Part shown: positions 1 to 8,900 of the stretch, piece after piece
Layout: each line of letters opens with the position of its first letter
Position numbering within the stretch: the stretch's first letter is position 1
The notes under the pieces: generated by a model
Told to the model about the DNA's origin: nothing
The model's database searches: none
Seen by the model: only the letters and a program-made list of their open reading frames with translations
NCBI RefSeq assembly: GCF_019931165.1
Contig: NZ_JAIOUP010000010.1
Location: 32,612-96,611 of the forward strand
Direction of reading: 5' to 3'
From: Schnuerera sp. xch1
GTDB taxonomy: Bacteria; Bacillota; Clostridia; Tissierellales; Tepidimicrobiaceae
DNA: 64,000 nt
Position numbers and translations under genes: made by a program

Positions 1-522
1 AGTTTTGTTAAGCTAAAAGCTAGAGCATATTTTTTGATAGGAGCTGATAATGAGGATATAATACAAGAAGGAATGATTGGGCTTTATAAGGCTACACGTG
101 ATTATAGAAGAGACAAGCTTGCTTCATTTAAAGCCTTTGCAGAACTATGCATTACAAGACAAATAATTACAGCAATAAAAACTGCTACTAGACAGAAACA
201 TATTCCGTTAAATTCTTATATTTCGTTGAACAAACCAATATATGACGAGGAATCAGATAGGACTTTGTTAGATGTAGTGTCGCCTGCTAGAATAACTAAT
301 CCAGAAGAATTGATAATTAGCAGCGAAGAGTTATACTCAATTGAAAGTAAGATTGTAGAACTTTTAAGCGATTTGGAGTGGGAAGTGCTAATAGCATATT
401 TGGATGGTAAATCCTATCAGGAGATTGCTAAAGAATTGGACAGACATGTTAAGAGCATTGATAATGCACTCCAAAGAGTAAAAAGAAAACTAGAAAGATA
501 TTTAGAATTAAGGGAATCTTAA
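1..522 (+). CDS. sigH: RNA polymerase sigma-H factor, 5' end outside the window
   Basis: This is the C-terminal 173 residues of a sigma-70-family factor of the SigH (Spo0H) type; the frame is open from base 1, so the true start lies upstream. Visible parts are the end of region 2 with the motif DIIQEGMIGLYKA (core binding and -10 recognition) and a C-terminal region 4 helix-turn-helix around YQEIAKELDRHVKSIDNALQ. In spore formers SigH drives early-stationary and sporulation-entry genes, and it usually sits just upstream of the rpmG-secE-nusG cluster, as here. Length and content fit SigH better than an ECF sigma factor. The internal TTG at 34 is not a credible start because it would remove part of region 2. 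Confidence 0.9.
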   Translation, partial: SFVKLKARAYFLIGADNEDIIQEGMIGLYKATRDYRRDKLASFKAFAELCITRQIITAIKTATRQKHIPLNSYISLNKPIYDEESDRTLLDVVSPARITNPEELIISSEELYSIESKIVELLSDLEWEVLIAYLDGKSYQEIAKELDRHVKSIDNALQRVKRKLERYLELRES

Positions 523-530
523 TTTCTCTA

Positions 531-559
531 TTGACAACGAAATATCTAGGTAGTAAAAT
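531..559 (+). promoter_or_regulatory. Sigma-A-type promoter for tRNA-Thr (and probably tuf)
   Basis: TTGACA at 531-536 and TAAAAT at 554-559 are separated by exactly 17 bases. The tRNA begins 20 bases after the -10 box. No terminator separates the tRNA from tuf, so this promoter may also transcribe tuf. Confidence 0.75.
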
Positions 560-578
560 GTTTTTTAGTGGTTTTGAT

Positions 579-654
579 GCCCATGTAGCTCAGACGGTGG
601 AGCACTTGCATGGTAAGCAAGAGGTCACCGGTTCAAGTCCGGTCATGGGCTCCA
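579..654 (+). tRNA. tRNA-Thr, anticodon GGT
   Basis: A 76-nt cloverleaf: acceptor strands GCCCATG and CATGGGC pair perfectly, the anticodon arm CTTGC-ATGGTAA-GCAAG presents GGT (reads ACC and ACU), the T arm carries GGTTCAAGTCC, and CCA is encoded at 652-654. It lies 63 bases upstream of the first tuf gene. Confidence 0.95.
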
Positions 655-686
655 TATAAAAAAACACCCGGAGGAGTTTCCATAAG

Positions 687-1920
687 AATAATAATATTTG
701 CTAAGGAGGAATAAAAGATGTCAAAAGCAAAATATGAAAGAACAAAACCCCATATTAATATAGGGACAATAGGTCACGTAGACCATGGTAAGACAACATT
801 AACAGCAGCCATAACAAGAGTGCTAAACGATAGATTAGGAACAGGAGAAACTGTAGCATTTGACAACATAGATAAAGCACCAGAGGAAAGAGAAAGAGGA
901 ATAACAATATCTACAGCTCACGTAGAATATGAAACAGAAAATCGTCACTATGCACACGTAGACTGTCCAGGCCACGCTGACTATGTAAAGAACATGATTA
1001 CAGGAGCAGCACAAATGGATGGGGCGATATTAGTAGTATCAGCAGCAGATGGACCAATGCCACAAACAAGAGAACATATTCTACTATCAAGAAACGTAGG
1101 GGTACCAAACATAATAGTATTCTTAAACAAAGCAGACATGGTAGATGACGAAGAATTAATTGAATTAGTAGAAATGGAAGTAAGAGAATTGTTATCAGAA
1201 TATGAATTTGATGGGGACAATACACCAATAATAATAGGTTCAGCATTAAAAGCACTAGAAGATCCAAGCAGTGAATGGGGAGACAAGATATTAGAATTGA
1301 TGAAAGCAGTAGATGAAACAATTCCAGCTCCAGAAAGGGATACAGACAAACCATTCCTAATGCCAATAGAAGATGTATTCAGTATAACAGGAAGAGGAAC
1401 AGTAGCAACAGGAAGAGTAGAAAGAGGAGTAGTAAAAACAGGAGATAATGTAGAAATAGTAGGATTAACAAATGAATCCAGAACAGTAGTAGTAACAGGA
1501 GTAGAAATGTTCAGAAAGACATTAGACGAAGCACAAGCAGGAGACAACATAGGAGCATTATTAAGAGGGGTACAAAGAACAGACATAGAAAGAGGTCAAG
1601 TATTAGCAAAACCAGGAACAATAACACCACATACAAAATTCGAATCAGAAGTATATGTATTGAAAAAAGAAGAAGGAGGAAGACATACTCCATTCTTTAA
1701 TGGATACAGACCACAATTCTACTTCAGAACAACAGACGTAACAGGAAACATAGAATTAGATGAAGGAGTAGAAATGGTAATGCCAGGAGACAATGCAAAG
1801 TTTACTATTGAATTAATAACACCAATAGCGATAGAAGAAGGATTAAGATTTTCAATACGTGAAGGTGGAAGAACTGTAGGTTCTGGAGTTGTTACTAAGG
1901 TTATTGAATAATTAAAATTG
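687..1920 (+). repeat. Direct repeat copy 1, containing tuf
   Basis: This 1,234-bp block appears identical to 16728-17961. By reading, similarity starts 31 bases before the ATG (base 686 differs from its partner 16727) and stops at base 1920, nine bases after the stop codon (1921 differs from 17962). The encoded proteins are identical and spot-checked DNA lines match. Flanking sequence on either side is unrelated, so only the gene and its ribosome-binding site are shared. Confidence 0.9.
718..1911 (+). CDS. tuf: Elongation factor Tu, copy 1
   Basis: EF-Tu is the cytoplasmic GTPase that brings aminoacyl-tRNA to the ribosomal A site. The 397-residue protein is full length: P-loop GHVDHGKT near residue 19, switch II DCPGH near 81, NKAD near 136, then the two beta-barrel domains ending in GVVTKVIE. 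The start is ATG 718 after AAGGAGG. It follows tRNA-Thr and is followed by a terminator. Codon use is strongly biased to A-ending codons such as ACA and GTA, as expected for very high expression. The protein is identical to the copy at 16759-17952. Confidence 0.98.
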   Translation: MSKAKYERTKPHINIGTIGHVDHGKTTLTAAITRVLNDRLGTGETVAFDNIDKAPEERERGITISTAHVEYETENRHYAHVDCPGHADYVKNMITGAAQMDGAILVVSAADGPMPQTREHILLSRNVGVPNIIVFLNKADMVDDEELIELVEMEVRELLSEYEFDGDNTPIIIGSALKALEDPSSEWGDKILELMKAVDETIPAPERDTDKPFLMPIEDVFSITGRGTVATGRVERGVVKTGDNVEIVGLTNESRTVVVTGVEMFRKTLDEAQAGDNIGALLRGVQRTDIERGQVLAKPGTITPHTKFESEVYVLKKEEGGRHTPFFNGYRPQFYFRTTDVTGNIELDEGVEMVMPGDNAKFTIELITPIAIEEGLRFSIREGGRTVGSGVVTKVIE

Positions 1921-1931
1921 GCTATGAAGAA

Positions 1932-1960
1932 AGGCTAGGCCTTTAGGCCCAGCCTTTTTT
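1932..1960 (+). terminator. Rho-independent terminator after tuf copy 1
   Basis: Arms AGGCTAGGCC (1932-1941) and GGCCCAGCCT (1946-1955) pair with one internal A-C mismatch around a four-base loop, followed by a T run. Confidence 0.85.
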
Positions 1961-2049
1961 AAAGTAATAAAAAGTAATAATTTGGATAATTTCAGATTAA
2001 AGCGGATAAAATTATTAGAGTAAACTGATGATTAGAAGGATTATTTTTG

Positions 2050-2076
2050 TTGACATAATTTTTAATTTGTGATAAT
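2050..2076 (+). promoter_or_regulatory. Probable promoter for rpmG-secE-nusG
   Basis: TTGACA at 2050-2055 is followed by GATAAT at 2071-2076 (spacer 15) or TAATTT at 2073-2078 (spacer 17). It lies between the tuf terminator and rpmG, where a new promoter is needed. The -35 box is perfect; the choice of -10 box is uncertain. Confidence 0.55.
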
Positions 2077-2164
2077 TTATATTAAGTAATGCAGTTAACG
2101 GTGGATTATTATGTCTGAAATCAACTTGATTAAGATATATACTTTCGTGTAGGGGGTGTAGCAA

Positions 2165-2314
2165 ATGCGTGATAGAGTAATATTGGCTTGTACTGAATGT
2201 AAGCAAAGAAATTATACAACATCTAAAAATAAAAGAAACAATTCAGAAAGAATAGAACTCAAAAAGTATTGCAAGTTTTGTAAAACACATACTATTCATA
2301 AGGAAACTAAGTAG
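2165..2314 (+). CDS. rpmG: Large-subunit ribosomal protein bL33
   Basis: A 49-residue protein of the 50S subunit. It has two CxxC pairs (C9/C12 and the YCKFC pair near residue 36), so it is the zinc-binding form rather than the cysteine-free paralogue some Firmicutes use under zinc limitation. The start is ATG 2165 after AGGGGGTG. It is the usual neighbour of secE and nusG, and its ribbon motif, size and position make the call firm. Confidence 0.93.
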   Translation: MRDRVILACTECKQRNYTTSKNKRNNSERIELKKYCKFCKTHTIHKETK

Positions 2315-2344
2315 ATAATAAAAATTAGGTAAGGAAGTGAGGTT

Positions 2345-2548
2345 ATGTCAGCTCAAACCGGTATTAAAAAGAGTAAAATAAGAACATATTTTAAAGGCGT
2401 TAAAGCTGAAATTAAAAAAGTTACTTGGCCTAATAAAAGAGAATTAATAAATTATACTTTGATAGTAATTTTAGTTAGTGCTATAGTTGCATTATTTGTA
2501 TGGATTTTTGATTTTGGAATACAGCGTATACTATCATTAATTATATAA
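2345..2548 (+). CDS. secE: Preprotein translocase subunit SecE
   Basis: A 67-residue single-span membrane protein that clamps SecY in the SecYEG channel. The cytoplasmic amphipathic stretch holds the family signature KAEIKKVTWPNKREL, followed by one hydrophobic helix (about residues 36-58). This is the short one-helix form typical of Firmicutes. The start is ATG 2345 after AAGGAAGTGAGG. It lies between rpmG and nusG, its classic position; secY is about 25 kb downstream. Confidence 0.95.
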   Translation: MSAQTGIKKSKIRTYFKGVKAEIKKVTWPNKRELINYTLIVILVSAIVALFVWIFDFGIQRILSLII

Positions 2549-2554
2549 TTGAAG

Positions 2555-2579
2555 AAGGAGGGAAGGACCGATTTGGTCC
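2555..2579 (+). promoter_or_regulatory. nusG ribosome-binding site with adjoining hairpin
   Basis: AAGGAGG at 2555-2561 is followed at once by GGACC-GATTT-GGTCC (2565-2579), a five-base-pair hairpin with a five-base loop. ATG 2588 lies 26 bases after the Shine-Dalgarno site, but about 11 if the hairpin is looped out. An in-frame TTG (2573) lies in the loop and is the alternative start. Confidence 0.45.
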
Positions 2580-2587
2580 CCGCGAAT

Positions 2588-3139
2588 ATGACGGATAAGG
2601 GTGAAAGTAGAGCAGAAAGGGCTAAGAAAGCTAAATGGTATGTGGTCCATACTTATTCTGGTCATGAAAAAAAGGTAAAAGCAAATATTGAAAAGATGGT
2701 AGAAAACAGAGGAATGGTTGATGATATATTTGAAATAGCAGTACCTACAGAAGAATATATCGATACCAAAGGTGGGAAAAAGAAATTCAAAGAAAGAAAA
2801 CTTTTCCCTGGATATGTAATTGTAAAAATGATAGTAAACGATGTATCATGGTATCTTGTAAGAAACACAAGAGGAGTCACAGGATTTGTAGGACCTGGTT
2901 CAAAACCGATTCCTCTAAGTGATGAGGAAGTAAAAGCTTTAGGAGTTCAGGATAAGACGGCACCATCTATAGATTTAAAACCAAATGATGTTGTAAAGGT
3001 GATTACTGGGCCATTTGAGAATTTTATGGGAACAGTTGAAAGCATTAACTTTGAGAAAAAGAAAGTTAAAGTATATGTATCTATGTTTGGAAGAGAAACA
3101 TTAGTAGAATTGGATTTTGATCAAGTAGAAAAGTTATAA
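2588..3139 (+). CDS. nusG: Transcription termination/antitermination protein NusG
   Basis: NusG binds RNA polymerase and, through its KOW domain, links it to the ribosome or to Rho. The NGN domain begins with KWYVVHTYSGHEKKVKANI and includes FPGYVIVKM; the C-terminal KOW domain has DVVKVITGPFENFMGTVE. From ATG 2588 the protein is 183 residues, close to family size. The frame also opens at TTG 2549 (inside the Shine-Dalgarno region) and TTG 2573. I prefer 2588 because codons between 2573 and 2588 (GTC CCC GCG) are unlike this AT-rich genome and form part of a hairpin, though the ribosome-binding site is then unusually distant. Confidence 0.93.
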   Translation: MTDKGESRAERAKKAKWYVVHTYSGHEKKVKANIEKMVENRGMVDDIFEIAVPTEEYIDTKGGKKKFKERKLFPGYVIVKMIVNDVSWYLVRNTRGVTGFVGPGSKPIPLSDEEVKALGVQDKTAPSIDLKPNDVVKVITGPFENFMGTVESINFEKKKVKVYVSMFGRETLVELDFDQVEKL

Positions 3140-3181
3140 CGGTGTTCATAAAAGCTAATAAGCTTTTTAGATAGATATTTA

Positions 3182-3209
3182 GGTGGGAGGGATTATCCCG
3201 CTAAACCAC
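3182..3209 (+). promoter_or_regulatory. L1-binding-site mimic upstream of rplK
   Basis: The segment reads GGTGGGAGG, a short loop, then CCGCTAAACCAC. GUGG pairs with CCAC around an asymmetric internal loop and an inner GGGA/UCCC helix. This resembles the L1 site of 23S rRNA, where GGUGGGAGG pairs against CCUUGAAAUACCACC. L1 is known to repress its own operon by binding such a leader. A second copy lies at 3673-3698. Confidence 0.7.
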
Positions 3210-3235
3210 ATTGGAATTTAGGAGGTGGAATTAAT

Positions 3236-3661
3236 ATGGCAAAAAAGGTCATAGCTGTAGTAAAATTGCAAATACCAGCTGGCAAGGCTACACCAGCGCC
3301 ACCTGTAGGAACTGCATTAGGACCTCATGGAGTAAATATTATGCAATTTACTAAGGAGTTCAATGCAAAGACTGCAGATCAAGCTGGGATGATAATACCA
3401 GTAGTTCTTACAGTTTATCAGGATAGATCATTTACTTTCGTTACTAAAACACCACCTGTTTCAGTATTGATAAAGAAAGCTGTAGGGATTGAATCAGGTT
3501 CTGGTGAACCAAACAAGACGAAAGTATCCACGATATCGAAGGATAAAGTAAAAGAAATTGCTGAAGTGAAGATGCCCGATTTAAATGCAAGCAGTATAGA
3601 AGCTGCTATGAGAATGATAGCAGGAACAGCTAGAAGCATGGGAGTTGTTGTTGAAGAATAA
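3236..3661 (+). CDS. rplK: Large-subunit ribosomal protein uL11
   Basis: L11 forms the GTPase-associated centre with 23S helices 43-44 and the L10-L7/L12 stalk. The 141-residue length is canonical. The N-terminal domain has [28 protein letters not shown]; the C-terminal RNA-binding domain ends in [10 protein letters not shown]. The start is ATG 3236 after AGGAGGTGG. It precedes rplA and an L1-like operator lies upstream, so autoregulation by L1 is likely. Confidence 0.97.
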   Translation: MAKKVIAVVKLQIPAGKATPAPPVGTALGPHGVNIMQFTKEFNAKTADQAGMIIPVVLTVYQDRSFTFVTKTPPVSVLIKKAVGIESGSGEPNKTKVSTISKDKVKEIAEVKMPDLNASSIEAAMRMIAGTARSMGVVVEE

Positions 3662-3672
3662 ATTTATAGTTA

Positions 3673-3698
3673 GTGGGAGGACATTCCGTTAAAACCAC
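3673..3698 (+). promoter_or_regulatory. Second L1-binding-site mimic, between rplK and rplA
   Basis: GTGGGAGG (3673-3680) and CCGTTAAAACCAC (3686-3698) repeat the motif found before rplK and end two bases before the rplA Shine-Dalgarno AGGAGG. L1 bound here could directly block rplA initiation. The similarity to the 23S L1 site is visible; the function is inferred. Confidence 0.7.
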
Positions 3699-3712
3699 AA
3701 GGAGGTATAGAA

Positions 3713-4432
3713 GTGAAAAAAAGAGGTAAAAAATATCAAGAAAGCATTGAGTTAGTTGATAAGACTAATCTATATGCTCCACGAGAAGCAATGGAGTTAG
3801 TTCAAAAAACAGCGAAAGCTAACTTTGATGAAACAGTAGAATTGTCGATAAGACTTGGAGTAGATCCAAGACATGCAGATCAACAAGTAAGAGGTGCAGT
3901 AGTATTACCTCATGGGACAGGAAAGACTAGAAAAGTTTTAGTGTTTGCGAAGGGAGAAAAAGCACAAGAAGCAGAAGAAGCTGGAGCAGACTTTGTTGGA
4001 GCAGAAGAATTTGTTGGGAAAATTCAAAATGAAGGTTGGATTGACTTTGATGTAGTAGTTGCTACACCTGATATGATGGGAGTTGTAGGTAAACTAGGTA
4101 GAGTATTAGGACCGAAGGGATTAATGCCAAATCCAAAATCAGGAACAGTTACATTTGAAATAGAAAAAGCTGTAAAAGAAATCAAAGCTGGTAAAGTAGA
4201 ATATAGAGTTGATAAATCAAGTATAATAAATGTGCCAATAGGAAAAGTTTCATTTGGAACAGATAAATTGGTAGAAAACTTTTCAACTATTATGGAAGAA
4301 ATAATCAAGGCTAAACCAGCTGCAGCAAAAGGAAAATATTTAAGAAATGTTGTAATAGCAAGCACGATGGGTCCCGGAATAAAGATAAATCCTCAACAAT
4401 TGGTTGATAAGCTTGGGCCTAATAAAGAATAA
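3713..4432 (+). CDS. rplA: Large-subunit ribosomal protein uL1
   Basis: L1 forms the mobile stalk at the 50S E site and is the autogenous repressor of rplK-rplA. This is full length at 239 residues, with the conserved segments [15 protein letters not shown] N terminus, [12 protein letters not shown] and [17 protein letters not shown]. The start codon is GTG 3713 after AAGGAGG. The promoter and L10 leader just downstream separate it from rplJ. Confidence 0.97.
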   Translation: MKKRGKKYQESIELVDKTNLYAPREAMELVQKTAKANFDETVELSIRLGVDPRHADQQVRGAVVLPHGTGKTRKVLVFAKGEKAQEAEEAGADFVGAEEFVGKIQNEGWIDFDVVVATPDMMGVVGKLGRVLGPKGLMPNPKSGTVTFEIEKAVKEIKAGKVEYRVDKSSIINVPIGKVSFGTDKLVENFSTIMEEIIKAKPAAAKGKYLRNVVIASTMGPGIKINPQQLVDKLGPNKE

Positions 4433-4440
4433 AATATTTA

Positions 4441-4469
4441 TTGACTAAGATAAAGATTGCTGATATAAT
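4441..4469 (+). promoter_or_regulatory. Promoter for rplJ-rplL
   Basis: TTGACT at 4441-4446 and a perfect TATAAT at 4464-4469 have a 17-base spacer. It begins nine bases after the rplA stop and precedes the L10 leader. Confidence 0.8.
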
Positions 4470-4489
4470 CTTAACGTTAATTAATAAAT

Positions 4490-4573
4490 AAATTACCGTA
4501 GACAGTAGGGACCTTATTTGGTTTAAAATTCCTACCGAGGTGAGATCGAAAACTAATTATGAAATTATAGATT
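4490..4573 (+). promoter_or_regulatory. Ribosomal protein L10 leader
   Basis: This leader has the features of the Firmicutes L10 leader RNA: CCGTAGACAGTAGGGACC pairing partly with a distal CCTACCGAGGTGAGAT segment, placed between the promoter and a strong terminator. L10, or the L10-L12 complex, binds this RNA and controls readthrough into rplJ-rplL. The position and conserved core are visible; pairing details were not computed. Confidence 0.8.
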
Positions 4574-4605
4574 AGGTCTCTCCGTGTCTACGGAGAGACC
4601 TTTAT
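4574..4605 (+). terminator. Attenuator terminator in the L10 leader
   Basis: A perfect 11-base-pair stem, AGGTCTCTCCG (4574-4584) with CGGAGAGACCT (4591-4601), closes a six-base loop and is followed by a short T-rich tract. The segment upstream offers alternative pairing, consistent with attenuation. Confidence 0.85.
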
Positions 4606-4631
4606 TTGTTTACCTTTAGGAGGTGAAATTA

Positions 4632-5168
4632 TTGAAGGAAAAAGTCTTAGAACAAAAAAAGCAAATAGTTCAAGAGATTAAAGATAAGGTTGAAAAATCT
4701 CAAGGTGTTGTTTTAGTCGACTATAGAGGACTAAATGTAGAAGAACTTACTGAATTAAGACAAAAGTATAGAGAAGCAGGTGTTGATTATAAAGTTTATA
4801 AAAACACAATGATGAGATTTGCTTTTAAAGATGCAGGTTATGAAGAATTTAACCAGTATCTATCAGGGCCAAACGCAATTGCTTTTGGTTATGAAGATTC
4901 AGTACAACCAGCTAAGGTTACCAGTGAATTTTCAAAGGAACATGAAAACTTTGAAATTAAAGCTGGTATAGTAGATGGTAATATTGTTGGTATAGATGAG
5001 ATCAAGCGTTTAGCAAATTTACCATCGAAAGAAGTTCTTATTGCACAAACACTTGGTGGATTAAATGCACCAATTTCAGGTTTTGCTAATGTTCTTCAAG
5101 GAACTATTAGAAATCTTATATATGCATTAAATGCAGTGAAAGAAAAACAAGAAGCTCAAGAAGCATAA
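4632..5168 (+). CDS. rplJ: Large-subunit ribosomal protein uL10
   Basis: L10 anchors L7/L12 dimers to the 50S stalk base. From TTG 4632 the protein is 178 residues, starting [16 protein letters not shown]. The N-terminal RNA-binding domain has [18 protein letters not shown] and YKVYKNTMM; the C-terminal helix that binds L12 is the last 30 or so residues. GTG 4623 is in frame but overlaps the Shine-Dalgarno AGGAGG (4618-4623), so TTG 4632, eight bases downstream, is chosen. It forms an operon with rplL. Confidence 0.95.
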   Translation: MKEKVLEQKKQIVQEIKDKVEKSQGVVLVDYRGLNVEELTELRQKYREAGVDYKVYKNTMMRFAFKDAGYEEFNQYLSGPNAIAFGYEDSVQPAKVTSEFSKEHENFEIKAGIVDGNIVGIDEIKRLANLPSKEVLIAQTLGGLNAPISGFANVLQGTIRNLIYALNAVKEKQEAQEA

Positions 5169-5203
5169 ATATTAAAATCAGAAAATTATGGAGGGATATT
5201 ATA

Positions 5204-5590
5204 ATGGCAAGTGAAAAAGTATTAAATTTAATGGAAGAAGTTAAAAATTTAACTGTTTTAGAATTATCAGAATTAGTAAAGGAATTAGAAGAAGAATTTG
5301 GGGTAAGTGCATCTGCTCCAGTAGCAGCAGTAGCAGCAGCACCAGCAGCAGGTGGAGGAGAAGCTACTGCAGAAGAAAAATCAGAATTTGATGTTATGCT
5401 AGCGGAAGTAGGCGGAGAAAAGATTAAGGTTATAAAAGCTGTTAGAGAAATAACTGGATTAGGATTAAAAGAAGCTAAAGCATTAGTTGACGGTGCACCT
5501 AAAGCTGTTAAAGAAGGTGTTTCTAAAGACGAAGCTGAAGAAATAAAAACTAAATTAGAAGAAGTTGGAGCAACTATAGAGCTTAAATAA
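5204..5590 (+). CDS. rplL: Large-subunit ribosomal protein bL12 (L7/L12)
   Basis: The multicopy stalk protein that recruits and stimulates translational GTPases. Its 128 residues show an N-terminal dimerisation helix ([14 protein letters not shown]), an Ala/Gly/Glu-rich hinge around residues 36-60, and the C-terminal domain with [20 protein letters not shown] and [17 protein letters not shown]. The start is ATG 5204 after GGAGGG. A terminator follows directly. Confidence 0.97.
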   Translation: MASEKVLNLMEEVKNLTVLELSELVKELEEEFGVSASAPVAAVAAAPAAGGGEATAEEKSEFDVMLAEVGGEKIKVIKAVREITGLGLKEAKALVDGAPKAVKEGVSKDEAEEIKTKLEEVGATIELK

Positions 5591-5596
5591 TATAGC

Positions 5597-5627
5597 AAAA
5601 AAAGCTTTCATTATGAAAGCTTTTTTT
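5597..5627 (+). terminator. Terminator after rplL
   Basis: Arms at 5597-5610 and 5614-5627 are perfectly complementary (AAGCTTTCA/TGAAAGCTT flanked by A and T runs) around TTA. The A and T tracts could let it work on both strands. Confidence 0.9.
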
Positions 5628-5664
5628 TATAATCTAATCTATAGAAATGAATGAACTATATTAA

Positions 5665-5739
5665 AATAGAATTTTAAGAAAAGGTCTCCTCACTAATTAT
5701 TATAACAACTGAGAACCTTTTCTTAATATTCATTCTATT
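5665..5739. repeat. Long imperfect inverted repeat upstream of rpoB
   Basis: Outer arms AATAGAAT and ATTCTATT and inner arms AAGAAAAGGT/ACCTTTTCTT plus CTCA/TGAG surround an AT-rich loop of about 17 bases. No clean T run follows, so it is not a standard terminator. It lies upstream of the rpoB promoter. Confidence 0.6.
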
Positions 5740-5777
5740 TATTATATGGTAGGATATCAAAAAATAAGATAAAGTTC

Positions 5778-5806
5778 TTGACATGGCATATACACTATGG
5801 TAACAT
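5778..5806 (+). promoter_or_regulatory. Promoter for rpoB-rpoC
   Basis: TTGACA at 5778-5783 and TAACAT at 5801-5806 have a 17-base spacer. About 140 bases of AT-rich leader separate it from the rpoB start. The rplL terminator upstream makes a separate rpoBC promoter plausible. Confidence 0.7.
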
Positions 5807-5898
5807 ATATAGATGCTATTAAACGTGAAAATATACCTTATTGTATAAAAAACTACGGATATGTCAATATTATAATATATTTACTTTAGTTTACATTA

Positions 5899-5922
5899 CC
5901 AAAAGTTATTATTTGCTTTTGG
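5899..5922 (+). promoter_or_regulatory. Leader hairpin just upstream of rpoB
   Basis: CCAAAAG (5899-5905) and CTTTTGG (5916-5922) form a seven-base-pair stem with a ten-base loop, followed by CTATTTTAG. It may be a weak attenuator or a 5' stabilising stem. The rest of 5807-5953 shows nothing I recognise. Confidence 0.4.
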
Positions 5923-5953
5923 CTATTTTAGTTTAATGAGGGGTGAATTATGC

Positions 5954-8900
5954 ATGGTACATCCTGTAAAATATGGAAAACGCGTTAGGATGAGTTATTC
6001 TCGTATTGATGAAATATTAGATCTTCCAGACTTAATTGAAGTACAAAAAAGTTCGTATAAGTGGTTTGTGGAAGATGGGCTAAAAGAGGTGTTTAATGAT
6101 ATTTCTCCAATACAAGATTATACTGGTAATTTAATTTTAGAGTTCGTAGATTATCATATCAATGATGAAGTAAAATACAATGAAGATGAGGCAAGAGAAA
6201 GGGATGCAAATTTTTCCGCACCTTTAAAGGTAAAAGTGCGCCTTATAAACAAAGAAACAGGAGAGGTAAAAGAACAAGAAGTATTTATGGGGGATTTCCC
6301 TTTGATGACAGAAAAAGGAACATTCATAATTAATGGCGCTGAAAGGGTGGTAGTAAGTCAGCTAGTTAGATCTCCAGGAGTATATTATGCTGAAGAAATT
6401 GATAAAGTAGGTAAGAAGCTTTATTCTTCAACTGTTATTCCTAATCGAGGAGCTTGGCTTGAATATGAAACGGATTCTAATAATGTAGTATATGTTAGAA
6501 TTGACAGAACTAGAAAAATAACAGTTAGTACTCTTTTGAGAGCATTAGGCTATAAGTCTGATGCGGAGATCGTAGAATTATTAGGAGAAACTGAACAGAT
6601 TCTAAATACATTAGAGAAAGATAATACTAGTTCAGACGAAGAAGCATTAATAGAGATATATAAGAGATTGAGACCGGGTGAACCACCAACTGTAGATAGC
6701 GCAAAATCTCTATTAAATAATTTATTCTTTGATCCAAGAAGATATGACTTGGCAAAGGTAGGAAGATATAAGTTTAATAAAAAATTAGCATTATATAATA
6801 GAATTATAGGTAAAAAAGCAGCGGAGGATATAAAAGATCTAGAAACGGGAGAATTATTTGTAACAGCTGGCGAAAAAATTACAAGACAGAAAGCTATAGA
6901 TATTGAAAATAGCGGGATAAATCGAGTAAACATTTTAACAGATGATAGTAAAGTGATTTGTGTAATAGGAAATCATTTTGTGAATAAGGAAGCATTTGAC
7001 TTGCCATTTACTTTAGAAGAATTTGGTTTAAAAGAGAAAGTGTATTATCCTATTATGAAGGAACTTGTTGATACTTATGATGATCCTGAAGAGTTAAAGG
7101 CGGCTATAAAAGAGAGAATAAAGGAAATTTCTCCTAAACATATTATTCATGAAGATATAATTGCAAGCATTAACTATGAATTCAACTTATTTAATGGAAT
7201 AGGTAAGACAGATGACATTGATCATTTAGGCAACAGGAGATTGCGTTCCGTAGGAGAACTTTTACAAAATCAATTTAGAATAGGACTATCTAGAATGGAA
7301 AGGGTTGTTAGAGAAAGAATGACAATCCAAGATATAGATGTAGCAACTCCTCAAGCATTAATCAATATAAGACCAGTAGCGGCTTCTATTAAAGAATTTT
7401 TTGGTAGTAGTCAATTGTCTCAGTTTATGGATCAAACCAATCCATTAGCTGAATTGACTCATAAAAGAAGAATGTCTGCTCTTGGACCTGGTGGATTAAG
7501 CAGAGATAGGGCTTCATTTGAGGTAAGAGATGTTCACAATTCTCATTATGGAAGGATGTGTCCTATAGAGACTCCAGAAGGACCAAACATAGGGCTTATA
7601 ACATCTTTAGCCTCCTATGCAACAATAAACGAATACGGATTTTTAGAATCACCTTATAGAAAAGTAGACAAGGAAAGAGGAGTAGTATTAAATGAAGTTG
7701 AATATTTAACTGCCGATGTGGAAGACGAATTTATTATTGCCCAATCCAATGAGAAATTAGATGAAGAAAATAGGTTTGTAAATAGAAGGGTAATTGCTCG
7801 AGGTAATGGTGGAGAAGTAGACATTTATCCAAGTGACGAAGTTGATTATATGGATGTATCACCTAAACAAATTGTATCTATAGGAACATCTATGATTCCA
7901 TTTTTGGAGAATGATGATGCTAATAGGGCACTTATGGGTGCTAATATGCAACGTCAAGCTGTTCCACTAATAGACACGGAGGCACCGATTATTGGTACTG
8001 GTATAGAATATAAGGCGGCAAAAGATTCAGGAGTTGTAGTGATAGCAAAGAATTCAGGTACTGTAATAAGAGTTAGTTCTAATGAAATATTAATAAGGCG
8101 AGATGAAGACGGTCAAGTTGATAAATATAAACTATTAAAATTCAAACGTTCTAATCATGGTACTACAATAAATCAAAGACCAATAGTCGAAAAGGATGAA
8201 AGAGTTGAAAAAGGAGACGTTATTGCAGATGGACCTAGTACAGAACTTGGTGAAATTGCATTAGGGAAAAACCTATTAGTAGCATTTATGACTTGGGAAG
8301 GCTATAACTATGAAGATGCTATATTAATAAATGAAAAATTGGTTATCAATGATACTCTAACCTCTATTCATATTGAGGAGTACGAATCAGAAGCAAGGGA
8401 TACAAAGCTTGGCTCTGAGGAGATTACAAGAGATATTCCAAATGTGGGAGAAGATATGCTCAAGGATTTGGATGAGAATGGAATAATAAGAATAGGAGCT
8501 GAAGTAGACTCTGGAGATATATTAGTAGGGAAAGTAACTCCAAAAGGAGAAACAGAGTTAACAGCTGAAGAACGCTTGCTAAGAGCAATATTTGGAGAAA
8601 AAGCAAGAGAAGTTAGAGATACATCTTTGAGAGTACCACATGGTGAATCTGGAATTGTTGTAGATGTAAAAATATTCTCAAGAGATGAAGGAGATGAGTT
8701 GTCTCCAGGAGTAAATAAAATGGTAAGAGTATATGTAGCAACTAAGAGAAAGATAAATGTTGGAGATAAGATGTGTGGACGTCACGGAAACAAAGGTGTT
8801 ATATCTAGAATACTTCCGGAAGAAGATATGCCATATTTACCTGATGGAACACCGATAGAAGTAGTTTTAAATCCGCTAGGAGTACCTTCTAGGATGAATC

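Noticed and set aside
981..1586. A 201-residue open frame on the minus strand inside tuf (repeated at 17022-17627)
   Set aside because: It is a shadow created by the strong A-ending codon bias of tuf, has no ribosome-binding site and recurs only because tuf is duplicated.
5116..5598. A 160-residue minus-strand frame across rplL
   Set aside because: Its Ala/Ser/Thr-rich sequence is the complement of the rplL hinge repeats.
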